This document shows positions 15,933 to 25,326 of a stretch of 64,000 nt of DNA, piece by piece (the first letter of the stretch is position 1; every line of letters starts with the position of its first letter). Where the stretch lies: contig NZ_JAOBQJ010000004.1 of NCBI RefSeq assembly GCF_026162425.1, positions 248,001 through 312,000 on the forward strand, read 5' to 3'. A program made the translations under genes and the position numbers. This DNA is from Flexivirga meconopsidis. Its GTDB lineage: Bacteria > Actinomycetota > Actinomycetes > Actinomycetales > Dermatophilaceae. A model generated the notes under the pieces. That model searched no databases and had not been told where the DNA came from. It saw only the letters and a program-made list of their open reading frames with translations.

Positions 15933-16868
15933 ATGCAACGGCGACTCATGCTCCTGGACTCGGCCAGTCTCTACTTCCGGGCGTTCTACGGTGTGCCCGA
16001 TCGGCGGAAGACGCCGGATGCCATGCCCAACAACGCGATTCGCGGGTTCATCGACATGATCGCGACACTGGTGAACGACCATCGGCCGACCGATCTCGTC
16101 GCGTGCTGGGACAACGACTGGCGACCGCAATTCCGGGTGGATGCGATCCCGTCATACAAGACCCACCGGATGGTGGATGGCAGCGACGGCGTCGAGGAGT
16201 CACCGGACGACCTGACACCGCAGGTGCCGGTGATCGTGGATGTCCTAGCCGCAGTAGGGATTTCACGACTCGGCATCGACGGCTACGAAGCCGACGACGT
16301 GATCGGCACCCTCGCGGTCGCGGCGCACGGCTCCGCGCAGGTCGACGTGGTCACCGGTGACCGCGACCTGTTCCAGCTGGTCGACGACGAGCGAGGCGTG
16401 CGGATCCTCTACACCGCCCGCGGCGGCGTGCGCGAGCCGGACGTGGTCGATCAGGCGTTCCTGCACCGCAAGTACAACGTCGCGACGGGCGGCGCCTACG
16501 CCGACATGGCGGTGCTGCGCGGGGACAGCAGCGACGGACTGCCCGGTGTGGCCGGGATCGGCGAGAAGACCGCGGCCACGCTCATCAACCGGTATGGCGA
16601 CCTGGTCGCGTTGCGTGCGGCAATCGAGTCAGGAGACCCGGCGCTCAAGGGCGCGCAACGCACCCGGCTGGAGGCGGCGGCCGACTATCTGGACGCCGCA
16701 CCCGCGGTGGTCGAGGTGGTGAAGAACGCGCCGGTCCCGCCGACGCTCAACACGGCTTTGCCCACCACAGTCGCGGAGGTCGCGGCGCTGCAGGCGCTCA
16801 CTGCGGAGCACGACCTGACCACTCCCGTGGCCCGCCTGCTCCAGGCGCTCAATCTGCCTGCGCTGTAA
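15933..16868 (+). CDS. 5'-3' exonuclease (Pol I N-terminal-like, FEN family)
   Basis: 311 residues: a stand-alone 5'-3' exonuclease/flap nuclease without polymerase domain. Metal-binding acidic residues appear in MLLDSASLYFRAFY, VACWDNDWRP, GYEADDVIGTL and VVTGDRDLFQLV, followed by the helix-hairpin-helix GDSSDGLPGVAGIGEKTAATLI. It would trim 5' flaps or RNA primers; the same gene lies close to helY in mycobacteria. ATG 15933 gives the family N-terminus (MQRRLMLLDSASLYF). The stop is 13 bp from the convergent PH-domain gene. Confidence 0.93.
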   Translation: MQRRLMLLDSASLYFRAFYGVPDRRKTPDAMPNNAIRGFIDMIATLVNDHRPTDLVACWDNDWRPQFRVDAIPSYKTHRMVDGSDGVEESPDDLTPQVPVIVDVLAAVGISRLGIDGYEADDVIGTLAVAAHGSAQVDVVTGDRDLFQLVDDERGVRILYTARGGVREPDVVDQAFLHRKYNVATGGAYADMAVLRGDSSDGLPGVAGIGEKTAATLINRYGDLVALRAAIESGDPALKGAQRTRLEAAADYLDAAPAVVEVVKNAPVPPTLNTALPTTVAEVAALQALTAEHDLTTPVARLLQALNLPAL

Positions 16869-16881
16869 GGAACTTCAGAGC

Positions 16882-17439
16882 TCAGAAGCCGCGCGGGCCG
16901 TGCTGGGAGCGCGGGTCGCCCGGCGGGAAGGTGCCGTCGTCGTCACCACCGTCATCCTGGTGGTAGAGCAACTCGTTGACGCGCACCTGGACCTGCTCCA
17001 CCCTCGGCACATCGTGCAGCCGCACCCCGGCCTGCTCGCTGGCGTCACTGATGATCAGCGTGCCGCAGCCAAGGATGCGGTCCAGCAGGCCCTTCTCGTA
17101 GGACACGTCGTTGATCCGGTAGAGCGGGATGTCGCGGCCGGACTTGCTGAGGATGCCGCGACGGGTGATCAGCCGACGGTTGGTGAGCACGTAGATCGTG
17201 GTGCGCCAGCGCAGGATCGGCACCACCACAAAGGCCAGCAGTAGGAGCAGTGCGACGATCCAGACCGCGAGCGTGGCCCAGTCCGACCAGCCCTGGCTAC
17301 TGATCCAGAACGACGCCGCGAAGGCGGCGACGATGATCAGCAAACCCAACAGCAACGGCAGCAGGATCGCCTTGATGTGCGTGCGCAACTCCATGTCGAT
17401 CTGCTCGCCCCGGGCCAGATGCTTCGCCGAAAACGCCAT
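16882..17439 (-). CDS. PH domain (DUF304/YdbT-like) membrane protein
   Basis: 185 residues. Two membrane helices (IKAILLPLLLGLLIIVAAFAASFWI and WATLAVWIVALLLLLAFVVVPIL) are followed by a bacterial PH/bPH2 domain starting WRTTIYVLTNRRLITRRGILSKSGRDIPLYRINDVS. The function is unknown; relatives are common membrane-associated proteins in actinobacteria. Short acidic tail. ATG 17439 is chosen for the downstream GEQ motif; an ATG 36 nt earlier is possible. Downstream of helY on the same strand, 88 bp gap. Confidence 0.85.
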   Translation of the reverse strand: MAFSAKHLARGEQIDMELRTHIKAILLPLLLGLLIIVAAFAASFWISSQGWSDWATLAVWIVALLLLLAFVVVPILRWRTTIYVLTNRRLITRRGILSKSGRDIPLYRINDVSYEKGLLDRILGCGTLIISDASEQAGVRLHDVPRVEQVQVRVNELLYHQDDGGDDDGTFPPGDPRSQHGPRGF

Positions 17440-17527
17440 GGCCGCATCCTGCCACGCAGCGGCGGTTTTCATCGACAGGCGGACATTCCGCGACGAGCCG
17501 ATCGGGGCCGGCCCATCCGTCGCAGCC

Positions 17528-20323
17528 TCAGTCGAGCCGGTCGGCGGCGACCACGCCGCGCAGTACCCCGTCGATCGCGGTGCGTGCGGTCTTGCGCAGG
17601 TTGTCGTGCTGGGCCGCGGCCGCGATCTGGTCGAGCAGGTCGACGACCTGCTTGCACCGCCTGACGAAGTCACCGGCGGACAGGTCGCTGTCCCGCAGCA
17701 CCGTCTCCAGCCGCCCGCCGGCGGCCCACCGGTGCATCGTCCAGGCGATGCCCGGGTCCGGCTCCCCCATCGGTGTCAGCCCGAGGCGGCTCTGCGACTC
17801 GCGCAGGTCGTGGGTGATCCGGCCCATCTCGGTGAGCGCGTCGCGCACCTGGTCGTTCGGCAGTTTCGGGGCCTCGGATCCACTGTCGCGACGCGGCTCA
17901 TAGATCAGCGAGCTCACGACCGCAGCCAGCGACGGGGCGTCGAGGCGGCGCCATACGTCGTGCTGGAGGCACTCGGCTGCCAGCAGGTCCTTCTCGGCAT
18001 AGATCCGTTGCAACACCTTGCCCTGCTCGGTCACCTCGCTGCCGTCCTCGGACAGGTAACCGAGCTCGGCCAGCAGGTCACAGATGCGGTCGAAGGTGCG
18101 CGCGACCGTGTGCGTGCGCTTGTCGACCTGCCGCTGCAGACCGTCGGTCTCTTGGCGCAGCTTCCACCAGCGCTCGGCCCAGCGAGAGTGCTGTTCGCGG
18201 TAGGGACAGTCGTGGCAGGGATGGCGTTGCAGTGCGGCGCGCAACTGCTCCACCTCGGCCTGCAGCGACTCGTCGGTGCCGTCCTCGTCGGCGAGTTTGC
18301 CCGGCTTCGGCGGCGGCTCGGCCCGCAGCTTGTTGCGCAGGCTGGAGGCCAGGTCCCGCCGGGAACGTGGGCTGCGGCTGCTGAACGTCTTCGGGATCGA
18401 CAACTTGCCGACCGGCTCCACCACGTCGCGGACATCGGTCTCGCCGAGCCTGCGCACCTGCGCGTCGAGCGTGAGAATCGTCGGGTCACCCCCACTGCTA
18501 CGTCCCCGCTGGCCGGGTATGACGACGGCGTATCCCGCGCGGCGGCCGTCCGGCACCTGGATGACGTCGCCCGGTGTGAGTTCGCCGAGCGACACCGCCG
18601 CCGCGGCGCGCCTGCTGGCCGAGCGCCGTTTCGCTGCCGACTTCTCCAGCGTCGACAGTTGCCGGCGCAGAGCGGCGTACTCGGCGAAATCGCCCAGGTG
18701 GCAACGCATTGCCTCGGCATACCCCTCGAGCGCTTCGTCGTTGCGCCGGATGGAGCGGGTGATGCCGACGACCGACCGGTCAGCCTGGAACTGGGCGAAC
18801 GACTGCTCCAGGATCTGCCGGGCCCGCCAGCGACCGACCTGTGCAACCAGGTTGACCGCCATGTTCGAGGACGGCACGAACGACGACCGCAGCGGGTACG
18901 TCCGGGTCGATGCCAGGCCCGCGACCGCGTCGGGGTCGACGCCGGGAGCCCACAGCACCACCGCGTGACCTTCGAAGTCGATGCCGCGCCGGCCGGCGCG
19001 CCCGGTGAGCTGGGTGAATTCGGCGGGGGTGATGTCGGCGTGCGTCTCGCCGTTGTACTTCACCAGGCGTTCCAGGACCACGCTGCGTGCGGGCATGTTG
19101 ATGCCGAGAGCGAGCGTTTCGGTGGCGAAGACCGCCTTGATCTGCCCGTCGGTGAACAGTTCCTCGACGATCTCCCGGAAGGTCGGCAACATCCCGGCGT
19201 GGTGTGCCGCGAAGCCCCGGGACAAGCCCTCGACGAAGTCGTAGTAACCGAGGATCGCCAGGTCCTCCTCGGGCAGGTCGGCGACCCGCTCCTCGACCAT
19301 CCGCCGGATGCGGCGTCCGGCCTTGTCGCTGATCAGCGTGGTGCCCCAGGCGAGCAGCTGGGAGACGGCTGCCTCGCAGCCGGCCCGGCTGAAGATGAAG
19401 CTGATCGCCGGCAGCAGTCCGTCCCGGCCGAGGGCTTCGATGACCTCCGGCCGGCTGGGTCCACGCCCCGGGCGCCCGGCCCGCACCGGTCCGCGGTCGC
19501 CGCCACCCCGGATGCGGCCACGACGACCGCGTGGGGCACCGGCGTCCTCGCGGCGGCCGTGCCGGTCGTTGCGACGCGACGACTCCACCTGCGAAATCCG
19601 TTGCAACAGATGCGGATTGATCCGCAAACGGTCGGACTCGCGGCCATCGTCGACGAACAGGTCGAACAGCTGGGGGCCGACCATCATCTGCTGCCAGAGC
19701 GGCACCGGGCGGTGCTCCTCGACGATGACGTCGGTGTCGCCGCGCACCTCGCGCAGCCAGTCGCCGAACTCCTCGGCGTTGCTCACCGTCGCCGACAGCG
19801 ACACCAGTTGCACCGACGGCGGGAGCTGGACGATGACCTCTTCCCAGACAGCGCCACGGAACCGGTCGGCGAGGTAGTGCACCTCGTCCATCACCACGAA
19901 ACCGAGCCGGTCCAGGGTCGCCGAGCCGGCGTAGATCATGTTGCGCAGCACTTCGGTGGTCATCACCACGATCGGCGCTTCGCCGTTGATCGACGAGTCG
20001 CCGGTCAGCAGCCCGACGTTGTCGGCGCCATGCCGGGCGACCAGGTCGTTGTATTTCTGGTTGGACAACGCCTTGATCGGCGTGGTGTAGAAGGTTTTGC
20101 GCCCGGTCTGCAGCGCCAGGTATGCCGCGAACTCCCCCACGATCGTCTTGCCGGCGCCGGTCGGCGCGGCGACCAGCACACTGCGGCCGGCCTGGACGGC
20201 GTCGATGCCGCGCACCTGGAACTCATCAAACGGGAAGTCGAACTCCTCGGCGAACCGGGTCGCGTGCGAGGAGTCGAAGCCCGTGCGGGCGGAGGCGTCC
20301 GTCCTGGGCGCTGAATCAGACAT
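17528..20323 (-). CDS. helY: DEVH-box helicase HelY (Ski2/Mtr4-like)
   Basis: 931 residues of a Ski2-like RNA helicase. Walker A AAPTGAGKT (about 53-60), DEVH in VVMDEVHYLAD, SATV (motif III), and QLTGRAGRRGID (motif VI) are intact. The C-terminal half carries the DSHCT-like helical region (DALTEMGRITHDLRESQSRLG... GDFVRRCKQVVDLLDQIA) and a four-cysteine patch (CHDCPYREQHSRW). Expected to unwind structured RNA in turnover. TAGCCT sits six nt before the ATG, so it is probably leaderless. A 1038-codon open frame on the opposite strand is a GC-rich shadow. Confidence 0.95.
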   Translation of the reverse strand: MSDSAPRTDASARTGFDSSHATRFAEEFDFPFDEFQVRGIDAVQAGRSVLVAAPTGAGKTIVGEFAAYLALQTGRKTFYTTPIKALSNQKYNDLVARHGADNVGLLTGDSSINGEAPIVVMTTEVLRNMIYAGSATLDRLGFVVMDEVHYLADRFRGAVWEEVIVQLPPSVQLVSLSATVSNAEEFGDWLREVRGDTDVIVEEHRPVPLWQQMMVGPQLFDLFVDDGRESDRLRINPHLLQRISQVESSRRNDRHGRREDAGAPRGRRGRIRGGGDRGPVRAGRPGRGPSRPEVIEALGRDGLLPAISFIFSRAGCEAAVSQLLAWGTTLISDKAGRRIRRMVEERVADLPEEDLAILGYYDFVEGLSRGFAAHHAGMLPTFREIVEELFTDGQIKAVFATETLALGINMPARSVVLERLVKYNGETHADITPAEFTQLTGRAGRRGIDFEGHAVVLWAPGVDPDAVAGLASTRTYPLRSSFVPSSNMAVNLVAQVGRWRARQILEQSFAQFQADRSVVGITRSIRRNDEALEGYAEAMRCHLGDFAEYAALRRQLSTLEKSAAKRRSASRRAAAAVSLGELTPGDVIQVPDGRRAGYAVVIPGQRGRSSGGDPTILTLDAQVRRLGETDVRDVVEPVGKLSIPKTFSSRSPRSRRDLASSLRNKLRAEPPPKPGKLADEDGTDESLQAEVEQLRAALQRHPCHDCPYREQHSRWAERWWKLRQETDGLQRQVDKRTHTVARTFDRICDLLAELGYLSEDGSEVTEQGKVLQRIYAEKDLLAAECLQHDVWRRLDAPSLAAVVSSLIYEPRRDSGSEAPKLPNDQVRDALTEMGRITHDLRESQSRLGLTPMGEPDPGIAWTMHRWAAGGRLETVLRDSDLSAGDFVRRCKQVVDLLDQIAAAAQHDNLRKTARTAIDGVLRGVVAADRLD

Positions 20324-20349
20324 GGGCGCAGGCTAATCGGCGAAGCTGC

Positions 20350-21213
20350 TCAGAGCGCGGACTTCTGGTCGTCCGGGATGTCCAGCCAGTCCGCGCGGTT
20401 CTTCTCCTCGCGCCCGGCGCGCCGGCGATCGAGAAACATCGCGATCAGGATCGCCGCGAAGTAGAGGACGATCATCGGCACCATCAGCGCCAGCATCGAC
20501 CAGGCGTCCGGCGACGGGCTCATGATCGCCGAGAACACCGCGATCGCCATGACCGCGACGCGCCAGCCCTTGACCATGATGCGGCCGGGCAGGATGCGCA
20601 GCATGTTCAGGCCGGTCAGGAACACCGGCAGCAGGAAGGCCAGCCCGAAGACCAGGATGAACTTGATGATGAAGGTGTAGTACTTCTGCGCATCGGTGAG
20701 GTTGGCGCTCTGCGCGGTGGACGGCGTGCTGCCCAAGAGGAACTCGATGGCGTTCGGCAGCGCGAACGTCGACACCCAGCAGCCGAGCAGGAACAACGGC
20801 ACCGACACGGCGAGGAAGCCGCGGGCGATGCGCTTCTCCCGCTTGGTCAGACCCGGCGCGAGGAAACCCCACAACTGCCAGAGCCACACCGGGCTGCTGA
20901 TGATGAAGCCGAACCAGATCGACACCTTCAACTTCAGGCTGAAGGCCTCGGAGACACCATTGGCGCTGTAGTTGAGATCGCCGGCGTTGGGATGCTTCTC
21001 GTGCACCTTCTGCAGCGGTTTCTGGATGAAGTCCACGAGGGTGCCGAACCGGTAGCCGCCGACGGTGAGGTTGGTGTCGTAGACAATCCAGCCGAGGATC
21101 GCTCCGATGACGATCGCAATCGCGGCGATGACTGCACGGCGGCGGAACTCGCGAAAGTGCTCGCCGAGGGACATCCGCGCTTCGGGATTATCCTTACGAC
21201 GCAACAGGGCCAT
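20350..21213 (-). CDS. tatC: Sec-independent translocase protein TatC
   Basis: 287 residues, six membrane helices. The N-terminus has MSLGEHFREFRRRAV (HLxELRxR motif) and the LWGFLAPGLTKREKR cytoplasmic loop, both binding the twin-arginine signal. The first periplasmic loop is long (about residues 48-88), the C-terminus basic. With TatA it exports folded proteins such as the RR-signal flavoprotein at 7947. Follows tatA by 82 bp on the same strand; helY follows closely. Confidence 0.97.
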   Translation of the reverse strand: MALLRRKDNPEARMSLGEHFREFRRRAVIAAIAIVIGAILGWIVYDTNLTVGGYRFGTLVDFIQKPLQKVHEKHPNAGDLNYSANGVSEAFSLKLKVSIWFGFIISSPVWLWQLWGFLAPGLTKREKRIARGFLAVSVPLFLLGCWVSTFALPNAIEFLLGSTPSTAQSANLTDAQKYYTFIIKFILVFGLAFLLPVFLTGLNMLRILPGRIMVKGWRVAVMAIAVFSAIMSPSPDAWSMLALMVPMIVLYFAAILIAMFLDRRRAGREEKNRADWLDIPDDQKSAL

Positions 21214-21295
21214 ATCGGTGGTGTCGTCCTACCGGTAGTGGTTCAGCAGTGATGAACAAGTGATGACGAGGACGGAGCGATCCGTCGTCAGCCTT

Positions 21296-21805
21296 CTAGT
21301 GACCGGAGCCGGACTGTCCGCCCTGCGGGTAGCCCTGGGCCTGCGGCTGGCCCTGCTGCGGGTAGCCGTTCTGCTGTGGGTAACCGGCCGGTGCCTGCTG
21401 CCCCGCCTGCTGCGGCTGGTAACCGGGCTGACCCGGCTGCGGCGCCTGCGGCTGGTATCCGGGCTGGCCGGGCTGCGGCTGGTACCCGGGCTGGTTCTGC
21501 TGGTATCCGGGCTGAGCCGGCTGCTGGTAGCCAGGCTGCTGGCCCTGCTGCTGCGGGTAGCCCTGGGCGCCGGGGACCTGCGCCTCACCGGGCACGCCAC
21601 CTTGCTGCGGGCTGGTCTGCCCGGGCACCGTCTGGCCGGATGCCTGGCTCTTGCCCTCGTCGTTGTCGCTGATCTCGCTCTTGAGGATGCGGGCCGACCG
21701 GCCCAGGCTGCGCGCGGCGTCCGGAAGCTTCTTCCAGCCGAAGAGGATCACCACGATCAGCACCAGGATCAGCAGGTGCCACGGCTCGAGTGCTCCACGA
21801 AACAT
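21296..21805 (-). CDS. tatA: TatA with long Gln/Pro/Gly/Tyr repeat tail
   Basis: 169 residues; usual TatA is 60-100. Residues 8-26 form the membrane helix ([20 protein letters not shown], with the FGxKKLP hinge) and 28-45 the amphipathic helix ([17 protein letters not shown]). From about residue 60 to the end lies a low-complexity tail of PGYQPQPGQ-like repeats. The tail is not needed for the known pore function and its role is unclear. The ATG at 21805 follows GGGAGA. Upstream of tatC in the same operon. Confidence 0.95.
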   Translation of the reverse strand: MFRGALEPWHLLILVLIVVILFGWKKLPDAARSLGRSARILKSEISDNDEGKSQASGQTVPGQTSPQQGGVPGEAQVPGAQGYPQQQGQQPGYQQPAQPGYQQNQPGYQPQPGQPGYQPQAPQPGQPGYQPQQAGQQAPAGYPQQNGYPQQGQPQAQGYPQGGQSGSGH

Positions 21806-21870
21806 ATCCAGCTCTCCCAAATTCGAGGGCCTGCGACATTCAGCCCGTTCGGTCCTATCTTCGCACCGAT

Positions 21871-22194
21871 TCACCACTCTACGTGATCGGTCCACGCCGG
21901 TCGGCGGGCTTTGCGCCGAGCGTCGCGTTCGGCGCGTCGTCGGCTGCGCAACGTCTCGTACTCCTCGCGAAGTTCCGCCGGCGAACGCAGCACGGCCAGG
22001 TCGTCCACCGAGCGCAATTGGTCCTCGAGTTCGCGTACCCGCGCCTCGATCTCGGTGAGCCGGTCCTGGGCGTCGGCGGCCTCCCGGCCGAGGGCCTTCA
22101 GCGGTGGCCACAGCCGCCAGAGGCGCCAGCCGACGTATGCCGTGCCGAGCAGCGCCAGGGCAGCCCACAGCAGCACCCACTGCCACCACTGCAT
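21871..22194 (-). CDS. Small membrane-anchored coiled-coil protein
   Basis: 107 residues: a tryptophan-rich membrane helix ([22 protein letters not shown]) followed by a coiled coil ([28 protein letters not shown]) and a basic Arg-rich tail. Not recognised as a named family, but small proteins of this build often sit between pafC and tatA in actinobacteria. The start codon lies in the first of three CATCAGGCGTCG repeats shared with the pafC stop. Hypothetical. Confidence 0.7.
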   Translation of the reverse strand: MQWWQWVLLWAALALLGTAYVGWRLWRLWPPLKALGREAADAQDRLTEIEARVRELEDQLRSVDDLAVLRSPAELREEYETLRSRRRAERDARRKARRPAWTDHVEW

Positions 22195-22235
22195 CAGGCG
22201 TCGGGTGTCATCAGGCGTCGCGACATCAGGCGTCG
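22191..22235. repeat. Three 12-bp repeats bridging the pafC stop and next start
   Basis: CATCAGGCGTCG occurs at 22192-22203, 22209-22220 and 22224-22235. On the coding strand each copy reads CGACGCCTGATG, holding both a TGA and an ATG. The copy nearest pafC holds its real stop, the farthest holds the real next start. Confidence 0.9.
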
Positions 22236-23191
22236 TATGACGCCAGCGCGGCCGCGGCCCCGGCGGCGACCTCGTCGCGCAGCTCGGCGGGCTCGAGCAC
22301 CCGCGCGGCGCCACCGAGCCGCCATACGAGCTGACGAAGCCAGGTCAGGTCGGCGGCTCGGATCGACGCGGTGAGCGTGCCGTCGGCGGCCCGCTCGACC
22401 GACTCGACCGGGTAATAGTCGACCACCCAGGCGGCCTCCGGCTGCAGTTGCAACGTCGCGCGCAGGTCGTCCGGGCCGGCGGTGAACAGATCGGTGTCGA
22501 GGTCGCGCGGGCGGGCTCCGGTGGGTGGGGTGCCGTCGACGTCGAGCGTCTCGATCGAGGCGACCCGGTCGAGCCGGAACAGCCGCACGTCCTGCGCCCG
22601 GTGACACCAGCCCTCGAGATACCAGTTGCCGTCGAGCGACACCACCCGCATCGGGTCCACGTCGCGCTCGGTCGTCTCGTCACGCGACGCGACGACGTAG
22701 CTCAGGTGCAGCCGGCGATGGGCCGCCACGGCGGCACGGGCCGTGCTGAGGGTGTCGGACGGCACGGCCGCGGCGAGGGCGACCTTGACCCGGTCGCTGA
22801 CCTCGCTGGCGTCGCCTGCGGCGTCGACCAGTTTGGCCAGTGCCCGGTCAACGGCGTCGCGTTCGTCCAGCCCGGGCACCGCAGCCAGGGCCCGCAGACC
22901 GACGATGAGGGCGGTCGCCTCGTCCAGCCCGAGGCGCAACGGGCGGGCGATCGTGTCGGCATTGCGCAGGAAAACCCGTCCACCGTCCCAGTCGGCCTCG
23001 ATCAGGTCATCCGGCAGGTGACCGGGAGTGCCGCACACGAAGAGCAACGCCAGGTCGGCCTCGACCTGATCGGTGGAGACCCCGAGCTCGGCGGCGGCGC
23101 GAGCGATGTCGATGCCCTGGCGATTGACCAGCCACGGCACCATCGTCAGCAACCGCGCGAGCCGGGCGGTGGCGCTCTCGGGGGCAGCCAT
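22226..23191 (-). CDS. pafC: PafC, WYL-domain DNA-damage activator subunit
   Basis: 321 residues. N-terminal winged helix (LARLLTMVPWLVNRQGIDIARAAAELGVSTDQVEADL), a central WYL domain (LSYVVASRDETTERDVDPMRVVSLDGNWYLEGWCHRAQDVRLFRLDRV) and a C-terminal WCX part. With PafB it forms a heterodimer that activates the LexA-independent DNA damage response at promoters resembling TTGTCRGTG-N8-TANNNT. The ATG overlaps the pafB stop by one base (TGATG). Ends inside a three-copy short repeat. Confidence 0.95.
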   Translation of the reverse strand: MAAPESATARLARLLTMVPWLVNRQGIDIARAAAELGVSTDQVEADLALLFVCGTPGHLPDDLIEADWDGGRVFLRNADTIARPLRLGLDEATALIVGLRALAAVPGLDERDAVDRALAKLVDAAGDASEVSDRVKVALAAAVPSDTLSTARAAVAAHRRLHLSYVVASRDETTERDVDPMRVVSLDGNWYLEGWCHRAQDVRLFRLDRVASIETLDVDGTPPTGARPRDLDTDLFTAGPDDLRATLQLQPEAAWVVDYYPVESVERAADGTLTASIRAADLTWLRQLVWRLGGAARVLEPAELRDEVAAGAAAALASYDA

Positions 23192-24168
23192 CAGGCTGCT
23201 CCGTTCCGCTCGATCGACCCGCGCAACCGGCGCAGGACAGCCTCGACCAGCTCCGGCGGCTCGACCGCGCGGGCAGCTGGGCCGAAGCCGGCGATCTCGT
23301 CTGCCAGCACTTCGGTGTCGCCGAAATCGACTGTCAGCCGGGTGAATTCACCATCCTCGTCGGTGTGCTGCCGGGCGCGGCGTCGGAGGGTGTTGCCGGC
23401 GCCATTGCGCACCAGCACGGTCGCGGTCATCGTCTCGCGACTGTCCGTCCCGTCGATCATCGTCAGTGGGTCGTGGTCGGCGGGCACGTCATACGCGCCG
23501 GGCTTGCCGAGACGTTTCACCGCGCCGTCGATGCGGCTGAGCCGGAACACCCGCGGTGCCTGCCGGTCGAGGTCGAATCCGGTGACGTACCAACGGCCGT
23601 GCCAGTTGGTGACGGTCCACGGTTGCAGCTGCCGGGTGGTGGCCTCTCCCCCGGCCTTGCGGTAGGTGAACGAGACCGCCTGCCGGCGCAGCGCCGCGTC
23701 CTTGACCGGATTGAACGCCGGCTCGCTGGTGCGCACCCGCGGCTCCAGACCGACTAGCGACTCGGTGTCACGCTCGACCTCGGCCGCTTCGAGCTTGCGC
23801 AGTGCGGTGGCCGCCGGGCCGGCCAGGCTGGCCTGCTGCCAGGTGCGGCTGGCCAGCCCGAGCACGGCGAGTTCGTCCGGCTCGAACGCGATCTCGGGCA
23901 AGGCGTACTCGCGGCGGTCGATGCGGTAGCCGGTCTCGTCGTCGAAGAAGCTGTCAATCGGCTCGATCCGCAACGGAATCCCGAGCTCGCGCAGCTCGTC
24001 CTTGTCGCGCTCGAACATCCGGTCGAATGCCTCGTCGGAGGCCGTTTCGCCATACTGCGGGACGGCGTCGCGGATCCGCGCCTTCGACAACGGTTGCCGC
24101 GTGTAGAGCAGACAGATCACCAGATTGAGCAGCCGCTCGGTCTTGGCGGCAGGTGACGGCTGGGCCAT
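23191..24168 (-). CDS. pafB: PafB, WYL-domain DNA-damage activator subunit
   Basis: 325 residues with the same layout as PafC: winged helix (ERLLNLVICLLYTRQPLSKARIRDAVPQYG... FERDKDELRELGIPL) and WYL domain (VSFTYRKAGGEATTRQLQPWTVTNWHGRWYVTGFDLDRQAPRVFRLSRI). First gene of the pafBC unit. TACCGT lies six nt before the ATG at 24168, which predicts a leaderless transcript and supports this start over the in-frame ATG at 24186. In mycobacteria pafBC is cotranscribed with pafA; here pafA is 2.8 kb upstream, with a CDF transporter and two FKBP genes between. Confidence 0.95.
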   Translation of the reverse strand: MAQPSPAAKTERLLNLVICLLYTRQPLSKARIRDAVPQYGETASDEAFDRMFERDKDELRELGIPLRIEPIDSFFDDETGYRIDRREYALPEIAFEPDELAVLGLASRTWQQASLAGPAATALRKLEAAEVERDTESLVGLEPRVRTSEPAFNPVKDAALRRQAVSFTYRKAGGEATTRQLQPWTVTNWHGRWYVTGFDLDRQAPRVFRLSRIDGAVKRLGKPGAYDVPADHDPLTMIDGTDSRETMTATVLVRNGAGNTLRRRARQHTDEDGEFTRLTVDFGDTEVLADEIAGFGPAARAVEPPELVEAVLRRLRGSIERNGAA

Positions 24169-24236
24169 GCCCCGACGGTATCTCATCCGTGCGGACGCAT
24201 GTACGACGCGGCCGATCCGACGGGGACGATCCGCGC

Positions 24237-25217
24237 TCAGTCCACGAGCGGCTGCTGATCCGGCGCGGACAGGCTGAGGATCGCGCCCGCGACGCCGCGG
24301 GAGGCGGTGATCCGTCGCTCGAGCCTTTCGAGCTCGGCGGCCACCTCGTGCTCGGCATGGTCGCCGGTCAGATCGACGTCGGCGACCAGGTAGACCTGCC
24401 GCGGCCCGACGTACTCCAGTCGCAGGTAGCTCACGCTCGCGACGTCCGGCTCGCTCTGCAGGGCACGCAACGCGGCCGCCCGGACCTGCGGGCTGACCTG
24501 CTCGCCGACCAGGAAGCCGACGTTGCGCTGGATCAGGATCACCGCGACCACCCCCAGCACCAGCCCCACCAGGATCGAGCCGATCGAGTCCGGCGTCGAC
24601 GAACCGGTGAGTTGATGCAGACCGAGGGCGCCGCCGGCGATCACCAGGCCGGTCAGCGCGGCGGCGTCCTCGGCGAACACCGCGCGCAGCGTCGGGTCTG
24701 AGGTGGCGAGCACGTGTTCCAGCAATTCCCGGTCGTATGCCGAGGCCTCCGCCCGCGCCTGCCGGACCGATTGCAGGAACGAGATGCCCTCCAGCACGAA
24801 CGAGATCGCCAGCACGATGTAGCCGATCAGGAAGTCACTGGCCGGCTCGGGGTGAATCAGCTCCTGGATGCCGTGCCAGATCGAGACCGCGGCGCCGGCG
24901 ACGAACAGGCCGAGCGCGGCGAAGAGCGACCACACATAGGCGGCCCGCCCGTAGCCGAGCGGGTGCGCCTTGTCCGGCGGCCGACGGGACCGCTTGTCGG
25001 CGATGAAGAGGAAGACCTCGTTGCCGGCGTCCGCCCACGAGTGCGCGGCCTCGGCCACCAGTGACGCCGACGCCGTGATGACCGCGGCCACCGACTTCGC
25101 GATCGCCACGAGCACGTTGGCGCCCAGGGCGATCAGCACGGTGAGGGTGCTCTCCCCGCCGCCCGCGGTCTGTTTGATGCCGACGTCGAACTCGTCGGTG
25201 GCGTGCCGGTCGTCCAT
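24237..25217 (-). CDS. Cation diffusion facilitator (CDF) transporter
   Basis: 326 residues with six membrane helices and a cytoplasmic C-terminal domain. The helix 2 metal motif ASLVAEAAHSWADAGNE (H-x3-D) and helix 5 motif AVFAEDAAALTGLVI (ED-x3 in place of the classic HD-x3-D) are visible; the loss of the histidine suggests a metal other than Zn, and many such proteins are annotated YdfM/YdbO-like or Mn/Fe CDFs. TAGCGT is placed eight nt before the ATG. Inserted between pafB and the FKBP genes on the same strand. Confidence 0.88.
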   Translation of the reverse strand: MDDRHATDEFDVGIKQTAGGGESTLTVLIALGANVLVAIAKSVAAVITASASLVAEAAHSWADAGNEVFLFIADKRSRRPPDKAHPLGYGRAAYVWSLFAALGLFVAGAAVSIWHGIQELIHPEPASDFLIGYIVLAISFVLEGISFLQSVRQARAEASAYDRELLEHVLATSDPTLRAVFAEDAAALTGLVIAGGALGLHQLTGSSTPDSIGSILVGLVLGVVAVILIQRNVGFLVGEQVSPQVRAAALRALQSEPDVASVSYLRLEYVGPRQVYLVADVDLTGDHAEHEVAAELERLERRITASRGVAGAILSLSAPDQQPLVD

Positions 25218-25326
25218 AGGGAATGACGCTATCCGAGTGCTCGGCCGCGAACGCGCGAACGCCGCCCCGACTCGCGACGACAGTCGCAGAGTCGAGGCGG
25301 CGCCTCGCAGGTTGTGGTGCCTGGCG

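Noticed and set aside
17198-20314. 1038-codon plus-strand open frame opposite helY
   Set aside because: It lies antisense to an intact HelY helicase with all motifs. High G+C removes stops from the opposite strand; its composition (Arg, His, Gln, Val rich) has no domain.
21296-21620. TatA tail as a frameshift or fused second gene
   Set aside because: The repeats continue in the TatA frame without a break and end at a normal stop; codon use is the same as in the first part.
25218-25245. Sigma-R promoter near the CDF gene (GGAAT at 25220)
   Set aside because: It points away from the gene and no GTT lies at 18 or 19 nt.
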